Source: Arthrobacter sp. M4
GTDB taxonomy: Bacteria; Actinomycetota; Actinomycetes; Actinomycetales; Micrococcaceae
Direction: 5' to 3'
Assembly: GCF_020251205.1 (NCBI RefSeq)
Contig: NZ_JAIWYX010000015.1
Span: forward strand, 1 to 64,000
Length of the DNA stretch: 64,000 nucleotides
Positions 59,798 through 64,000 of the stretch are shown here, piece after piece. The notes beneath the pieces are model-generated. The model did not search any database and was not told the origin of the DNA. It was given only the letters and a program-made list of their open reading frames with translations. How positions within the stretch are numbered: the stretch's first letter is position 1; each line of letters opens with the position of its first letter. Both the position numbers and the translations under genes were made by a program.

Positions 59798-61774
59798 ATG
59801 ACGTCGCGCCCGCCAGCCATCGTGTTCATTGGCGGTGGCCCGCGCACAGCCGGCATCCTTGAGCGAATCGCCGCCAACCGAGGCGATCTTTTCGGCGGTC
59901 CCCTCCAAGTACACGTTGTGGAACCGTTCGAACCAGGCTCCGGAAGGATCTGGCGCCACGGGCAGGACCCACGGCTGCTGATGAACTCCATGGCGGCAGA
60001 CATCACCATGTTCACCGATTCGTCCGTGCTCTGCGAAGGGCCTGTCCTAGATGGCCCCGGACTCGCAGTTTGGGCTTCCGGCGTCGTGGACGGCTCCATC
60101 GGCGACGTTTCCGAGCTCGAGCCGCAACTTGTGGAGCAGCTACGCACCCTGAAGGACACGGACTTCGCATCGCGCCAGCTCCAAGGCAAGTACCTGGAAT
60201 GGTTCTTCCAGCGGGCTGTGAGGGCTCTGGCCCCGGGTGGCGTCGTCACCGTGCATCGCACCACCGCGCTGGGCGTGGAGGAAACGCCCGACGCCGGCGC
60301 ACCCTATCGCGTGCGGCTCGCCGACACTTCGGCAATCGAAGCGGACCTGGTGGTCTACGCGATCGGGCACACCGATGCGTTGCCCGGTCCTGAGGCGCAG
60401 CGGCTCGCAGACTTTGCTGCACGGCACGGCGGGTTCCATGCGGCGCCGTCGTACACCACCGACGTCGACTATTCACCGCTGGCCCCCGGCCAGGACGTCA
60501 TCGTCTCTGGAATGGGCCTGGCTTTCGTGGACCTGCTGGTGCTCCTCACCGAAGGCCGGGGCGGCCGCTTCACGCTTAATAACGACGGCGGACTCGACTA
60601 CCAGCCGTCCGGCCGCGAACCGCGCATCTGGGCAGGCTCCCGCCGAGGCGTGCCGTACCACTCGAAGATCTCGTCCGTCCTCAGGGGAGAGCAGGCCCCC
60701 GGCCTCCGCTACCTCACGGAGACCGCGGTGGCTGCGCTCATCGAAGAGCACGGAGACATCGACTTCCGAGACCACATTTGGCCGCTCATCGCCAAGGACG
60801 CCGGCTATGCGTACTACCGGGAGCTTTTCACGGGCTACCCCGAACGCGTCAACGGCTCCTGGGCGGACTTCGAGACTGCATTCGATGCCCGCCCCTGGTA
60901 CAGCCGCGAACGCGAAGAACTGGTTACCGCGGCGATTCCAGACACCCGGCACCGTTTGGATCTGGAAGCCCTAGACCAGCCTTTCAGCGGCTGCGCCTTC
61001 CGCGACCACGCCCACGTCCAGGATGCCGTGGCTGCTTACATCCAGCGCGACCTAGCACTGCGCACAAGCCTCGACCACTCCGAAACGCTGGCGCTCTTCA
61101 TTGCCCTGCTCCGGGCCTACATGGAGCTCACCCGACTCGTCCCGGTGGAACGACTAACAGCCCGCTCCCACGATGTGCTCCAAAACTGGTGGCACGGCTT
61201 CTTCAGCTACGTCGACTCAGGCCCGCCACCGCACAGACTCCAGCAAATGCTGGCCCTGCAGCGGGCGGGTGTGCTGCACTTCCTGGGTCCGCGCCTCTGG
61301 GTCCGCGCCGACGAGGCCACCGGCCGCTTTGTCGCAGGGTCCTTCCAATCGCCCGTGGTGGTGGACGCCGCAGCCTACATCGAGGCCCGGCTGCCTGGCC
61401 CAACCGTGGCGGGATCAGCCAACCCGGCCCTCGCCCACCTGCACCAGGCAGGCTGGGCCACCGAGCAGCATATCGACACCGCGGAAGGCCCACTGTCAAC
61501 CGGTCGCCTACTCATTACTGGACGCCATGAAATAGCAACGCCCGACGGCGGCACCCGGCCAGGGCTGTTCGCCGTCGGACCGGGAACCTCGGGTTGGGGG
61601 GCCGGCGCCTTCGCCCGGCCCGGAACCAACGCCGCACCCTTCCGGGAAAACGACGCCTTGGCACGCCGGCTTTTGAACGCGGCAGCGAGCGTGGCTGCGG
61701 GCGCGGTGGAGTCCTCCGGGACAGCACGCGACGGCGATTCCGCTGTTGCGCCCAGGCTGGAGGTGTCAGCATGA
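59798..61774 (+). CDS. Large FAD/NAD(P)-binding protein (NAD_binding_9 family)
   Basis: A 658-aa flavoprotein. The N-terminal FAD motif is IVFIGGGPRTAGILERIAANR (~8-28), followed by VHVVEPFEPGSGRIWRHGQDPRLLMNSMAADITMFTD. A second dinucleotide motif, VIVSGMGLAFVDLLVLL, appears around 230. ATG 59798 has AGAGGAG upstream. The reaction is unknown; the family includes N-hydroxylase-like and adenylyl-linked oxidases. It overlaps the GNAT gene by 4 bp and is divergent from the transporter/monooxygenase unit. Confidence 0.85.
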   Translation: MTSRPPAIVFIGGGPRTAGILERIAANRGDLFGGPLQVHVVEPFEPGSGRIWRHGQDPRLLMNSMAADITMFTDSSVLCEGPVLDGPGLAVWASGVVDGSIGDVSELEPQLVEQLRTLKDTDFASRQLQGKYLEWFFQRAVRALAPGGVVTVHRTTALGVEETPDAGAPYRVRLADTSAIEADLVVYAIGHTDALPGPEAQRLADFAARHGGFHAAPSYTTDVDYSPLAPGQDVIVSGMGLAFVDLLVLLTEGRGGRFTLNNDGGLDYQPSGREPRIWAGSRRGVPYHSKISSVLRGEQAPGLRYLTETAVAALIEEHGDIDFRDHIWPLIAKDAGYAYYRELFTGYPERVNGSWADFETAFDARPWYSREREELVTAAIPDTRHRLDLEALDQPFSGCAFRDHAHVQDAVAAYIQRDLALRTSLDHSETLALFIALLRAYMELTRLVPVERLTARSHDVLQNWWHGFFSYVDSGPPPHRLQQMLALQRAGVLHFLGPRLWVRADEATGRFVAGSFQSPVVVDAAAYIEARLPGPTVAGSANPALAHLHQAGWATEQHIDTAEGPLSTGRLLITGRHEIATPDGGTRPGLFAVGPGTSGWGAGAFARPGTNAAPFRENDALARRLLNAAASVAAGAVESSGTARDGDSAVAPRLEVSA

Positions 61775-62298
61775 GCGCCCTTTCCAGTTCCGCCGTGGAG
61801 ACAACGACCGGGCTGAAGGTGCTGACGCTGCCGATGCACGATCATCGGGTTCGTCCCCTATTGGACGAGCTGGCCTACGAGTACGACACGAGGTACGGTG
61901 ACCGGCTCGGGCGGAAGGGCGCCTCGGAGGAACTCAACAAGTACCCGGCCCAGGAATTCGCGGCTCCACACGGAACGTTGTTGATCATCCAGGAAGGCGG
62001 GGAATCGGTGGCTGGTGGCGCCTTCCGCCGTTACGACGCGCGCACGGCAGAGTTCAAGCGAATCTGGACGCACTCGGCGCACCGCAGGCGAGGACTGGCC
62101 CGGCGGGTCCTGGCCGAACTCGAGGCGGAGGCCGCCCGGCGCGGCTACCACCGCGCCTACCTCACCACCGGTCCGCGCCAGCCCGAAGCCAAGGGACTGT
62201 ACCTAAACACGGGCTACACCGCGCTATTCGATACCTCCGTGGATAGCTCCACGCTGGACTTCCTGGCCTTCGAGAAGGATCTTGCACCCCGCGGCTAA
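61771..62298 (+). CDS. GNAT-family N-acetyltransferase
   Basis: A 175-aa acetyltransferase with the coenzyme A loop RIWTHSAHRRRGLARRVLAELEAEA (Q/RxxGxG/A-type: RRRGLA) and the late motif YLTTGPRQPEAKGLYLNTGYTAL. ATG 61771 overlaps the preceding stop (ATGA). With the neighbouring flavin monooxygenases it recalls the acetylation step of Bacillus S-substituted-cysteine salvage operons, but the substrate is not proven. Confidence 0.9.
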   Translation: MSALSSSAVETTTGLKVLTLPMHDHRVRPLLDELAYEYDTRYGDRLGRKGASEELNKYPAQEFAAPHGTLLIIQEGGESVAGGAFRRYDARTAEFKRIWTHSAHRRRGLARRVLAELEAEAARRGYHRAYLTTGPRQPEAKGLYLNTGYTALFDTSVDSSTLDFLAFEKDLAPRG

Positions 62299-62307
62299 GC
62301 TATGCGC

Positions 62308-64000
62308 ATGGCCACCAAAACCACTGCCGAAAAGCTCGCCACCATCCAGCTGGGCTACACGCTGACGGGCGCGACCATCGAGCTTGGCGCCGCCATTGTA
62401 GACGGCGAAGTCCGCAAAGAAGCGCAGGTCCGGCTGCCGCTGTCCATGATGAATCGCCACGGCCTGGTTGCCGGTGCCACCGGTACAGGCAAAACGGTCA
62501 CGCTGCACATGATCGCCGAGCAATTGTCTTCCGCCGGCGTTCCGGTGTTTCTGGCAGACATCAAGGGTGATTTGTCGGGACTGGCAACTGCTGCCACAGC
62601 CGGCGAGAAGCTGCTGGCACGCACCGAGAGCCTCGGCCAGCAGTGGCAGGCAAAGAACTTCCCGGTGGAATTCCTGTGCCTCGGCGGTGACGGAAACGGA
62701 ATTCCCATCCGCGCCACCATCACGTCTTTCGGGCCTATCTTGTTGTCCAGGATTTTGGAGCTCAACGAGACGCAGGAATCCAGTTTGCAGCTCATTTTCC
62801 ATTTTGCCGACAAGAATGATTTGGAACTCGTGGACCTCAAGGATCTCCGGGCCGTGATCCAATTCCTGATTTCGGACGAAGGAAAATCGCAGCTGACGGA
62901 ACTCGGCGGCCTCTCAAAGGCGACGGCCGGAGTCATTCTTCGCGAATTGGTTACGCTCGAAGCCCAAGGCATGGAAAAGTTTTTCGGAGAGCCGGAATTC
63001 GACACCGCCGAACTCCTCAGGACCGCGCCGGACGGCCGGGGAGTTATCTCTTGCCTGGAATTGCCCACGCTGCAGTCCAAGCCGATGCTGTTCTCCACAT
63101 TCCTCATGTGGTTGCTCGCCGACTTGTTCGAGGAACTTCCCGAGGCCGGCGACCTGGATAAGCCGAAGCTCGTGTTCTTCCTGGACGAAGCCCACCTTCT
63201 TTTCAACGACGCATCCAAGGCGTTCCTGGAAGCAATCACTACCACTGTCCGGCTGATCCGTTCCAAGGGAGTCGGCATCTTCTTCGTCACCCAGACGCCC
63301 AAAGATGTCCCCTCGGATGTTCTCGGTCAGCTGGCAAACCGGGTGCAGCACGCCCTCCGCGCCTTCACCCCAGAGGACGCCAAAGCGCTGAAGGCCACAG
63401 TATCCACCTTCCCCATGAGCGACTACGACCTTGAGGAAACCCTCACTACTGCGGGCATCGGCGAGGCCGTCATCACTGTCATGAATGAGCGTGGCGCCCC
63501 CACGCCCGTTGCATTGACCAAGCTGCGCGCGCCGGAATCCCTCATGGGACCAAGCGACGACGCTTTGGTGCGCAGCACCGTGGCCGCTTCGGCGCTCCTG
63601 GTCAAGTACGGCACGGCCGTCGATAACCTCACAGCCTACGAAAAGCTCACTGGCAAGGGAGCGGCATCCACCGGGGCCGCAGCGCCCGGCCTGCCGCCGG
63701 TACCGTCCAGCCCCGGTGCCGAGGCCAGCGCTCCGGTAACCAGTCCAGTCGGCGGTCCGATGGATCAGGCCGCCATCGACGCCGAAGCCCGCCGCATCGA
63801 GGAAGAGATCCTCGGCCGTCCGAGCAGCAGGCCAGTTCCGTCGTCGTACCCTTCATCACCGGCAGGCAGTGCGCCGCTCCCGCCGGTGCCGGCCCCATCA
63901 CCGGGACCGCAGGAAGGGATGCTGGGCGACTTGGCAGGGGTACTAGGCGGGGCACTCGGGGGCGGTCTGAGGAACATGGCACGATCGCTCGGTACCCAGT
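62308..64000 (+). CDS. HerA-like ATPase (DUF853), truncated by the window end
   Basis: The frame is open to the last base (564 codons). ATG 62308 (or 62302) starts MATKTTAEKLATIQLGY. Walker A is GATGTGKT (56-63) and Walker B is LVFFLDEAHLL with D293/E294. TQTPKDVPSDVLGQLANRVQHALRAFTP is the sensor region typical of DUF853/HerA-type helicases. The C-terminal ~110 visible residues are a Pro/Ser/Ala-rich linker. The role of stand-alone DUF853 ATPases is unclear; HerA homologues work in DNA processing. Confidence 0.9.
   Translation, partial: MATKTTAEKLATIQLGYTLTGATIELGAAIVDGEVRKEAQVRLPLSMMNRHGLVAGATGTGKTVTLHMIAEQLSSAGVPVFLADIKGDLSGLATAATAGEKLLARTESLGQQWQAKNFPVEFLCLGGDGNGIPIRATITSFGPILLSRILELNETQESSLQLIFHFADKNDLELVDLKDLRAVIQFLISDEGKSQLTELGGLSKATAGVILRELVTLEAQGMEKFFGEPEFDTAELLRTAPDGRGVISCLELPTLQSKPMLFSTFLMWLLADLFEELPEAGDLDKPKLVFFLDEAHLLFNDASKAFLEAITTTVRLIRSKGVGIFFVTQTPKDVPSDVLGQLANRVQHALRAFTPEDAKALKATVSTFPMSDYDLEETLTTAGIGEAVITVMNERGAPTPVALTKLRAPESLMGPSDDALVRSTVAASALLVKYGTAVDNLTAYEKLTGKGAASTGAAAPGLPPVPSSPGAEASAPVTSPVGGPMDQAAIDAEARRIEEEILGRPSSRPVPSSYPSSPAGSAPLPPVPAPSPGPQEGMLGDLAGVLGGALGGGLRNMARSLGTQ

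Noticed and set aside
1..64000. Prophage, integrative element or insertion sequence carrying the catabolic islands
   Set aside because: No transposase, integrase, phage structural gene or flanking repeat was seen. tRNA-Gly at 14323 has no neighbouring integrase or duplicated 3' end in the window.

Overview
The window looks like the chromosome of a high-GC actinobacterium, most likely Arthrobacter, Paenarthrobacter or a close relative in the Micrococcaceae. The grounds are the strong G/C third-position bias, GTG and TTG starts, 4-bp ATGA/GTGA gene overlaps, a mycobacterial-type dCTP deaminase, a fused MnhA-MnhB subunit, and many small catabolic islands. This rests on composition and family recognition, not on a database match. 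I saw no transposase, integrase, phage gene or CRISPR array.

Layout. 1-2.6 kb: degenerate tandem repeats derived from the 3' end of a MarR regulator gene, that gene, and a photolyase. 2.6-3.2 kb: idi, divergent from the photolyase across a palindromic operator. 3.2-9.7 kb: complete Mrp/Mnh Na+/H+ antiporter operon (A-B fusion, C, D, E, F, G). 9.8-14.4 kb: UMF1-type MFS transporter, KhtT/KhtU-like K+/H+ antiporter pair, dcd, an SRPBCC protein and tRNA-Gly(CCC). 14.4-22.6 kb: a long non-coding stretch, a secreted GH16 glucanase, an SRPBCC and a SnoaL-like protein, a divergent MFS/LysR pair, TetR with a small membrane protein, panD and an AEC carrier. 22.6-25.3 kb: a trehalose-phosphatase-like/GH15 fusion whose phosphatase motif is degenerate.

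25.4-35.1 kb is a divergent methylated-amine island. One arm carries gmaS-like and mgsABC-like genes (gamma-glutamylmethylamide synthetase and the split glutamate-synthase-like N-methylglutamate synthase) with an XRE-cupin regulator downstream. The other arm carries a cupin, dmmA/B/C-like dimethylamine monooxygenase genes and amt. Inferred flow: dimethylamine is oxidised to methylamine plus formaldehyde, methylamine is captured as gamma-glutamylmethylamide and moved to N-methylglutamate. The N-methylglutamate dehydrogenase genes are not in the window.

35.1-39.7 kb: a luciferase-like monooxygenase, a Cys-rich HTH regulator divergent from a DoxX-like protein with a perfect palindrome between them, an orphan amino-acid-binding lipoprotein, and a D-2-hydroxyacid dehydrogenase. 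39.7-52.0 kb: a self-contained island of unknown substrate with an Opp/Dpp-type transporter, two paralogous TIM-barrel isomerase-like proteins, two amidohydrolases (one lacking the usual HxH metal motif), an ACT-less homoserine dehydrogenase and a FadR-type GntR regulator.

52.1-62.3 kb: an amino-acid ABC transporter in one apparent operon with three luciferase-like flavin monooxygenases and a DUF1684 protein, divergent from a large FAD/NAD(P)-binding protein and a GNAT acetyltransferase. It resembles the Bacillus yxe/ytm S-substituted-cysteine salvage loci (inference). The window ends inside a HerA-like ATPase gene.
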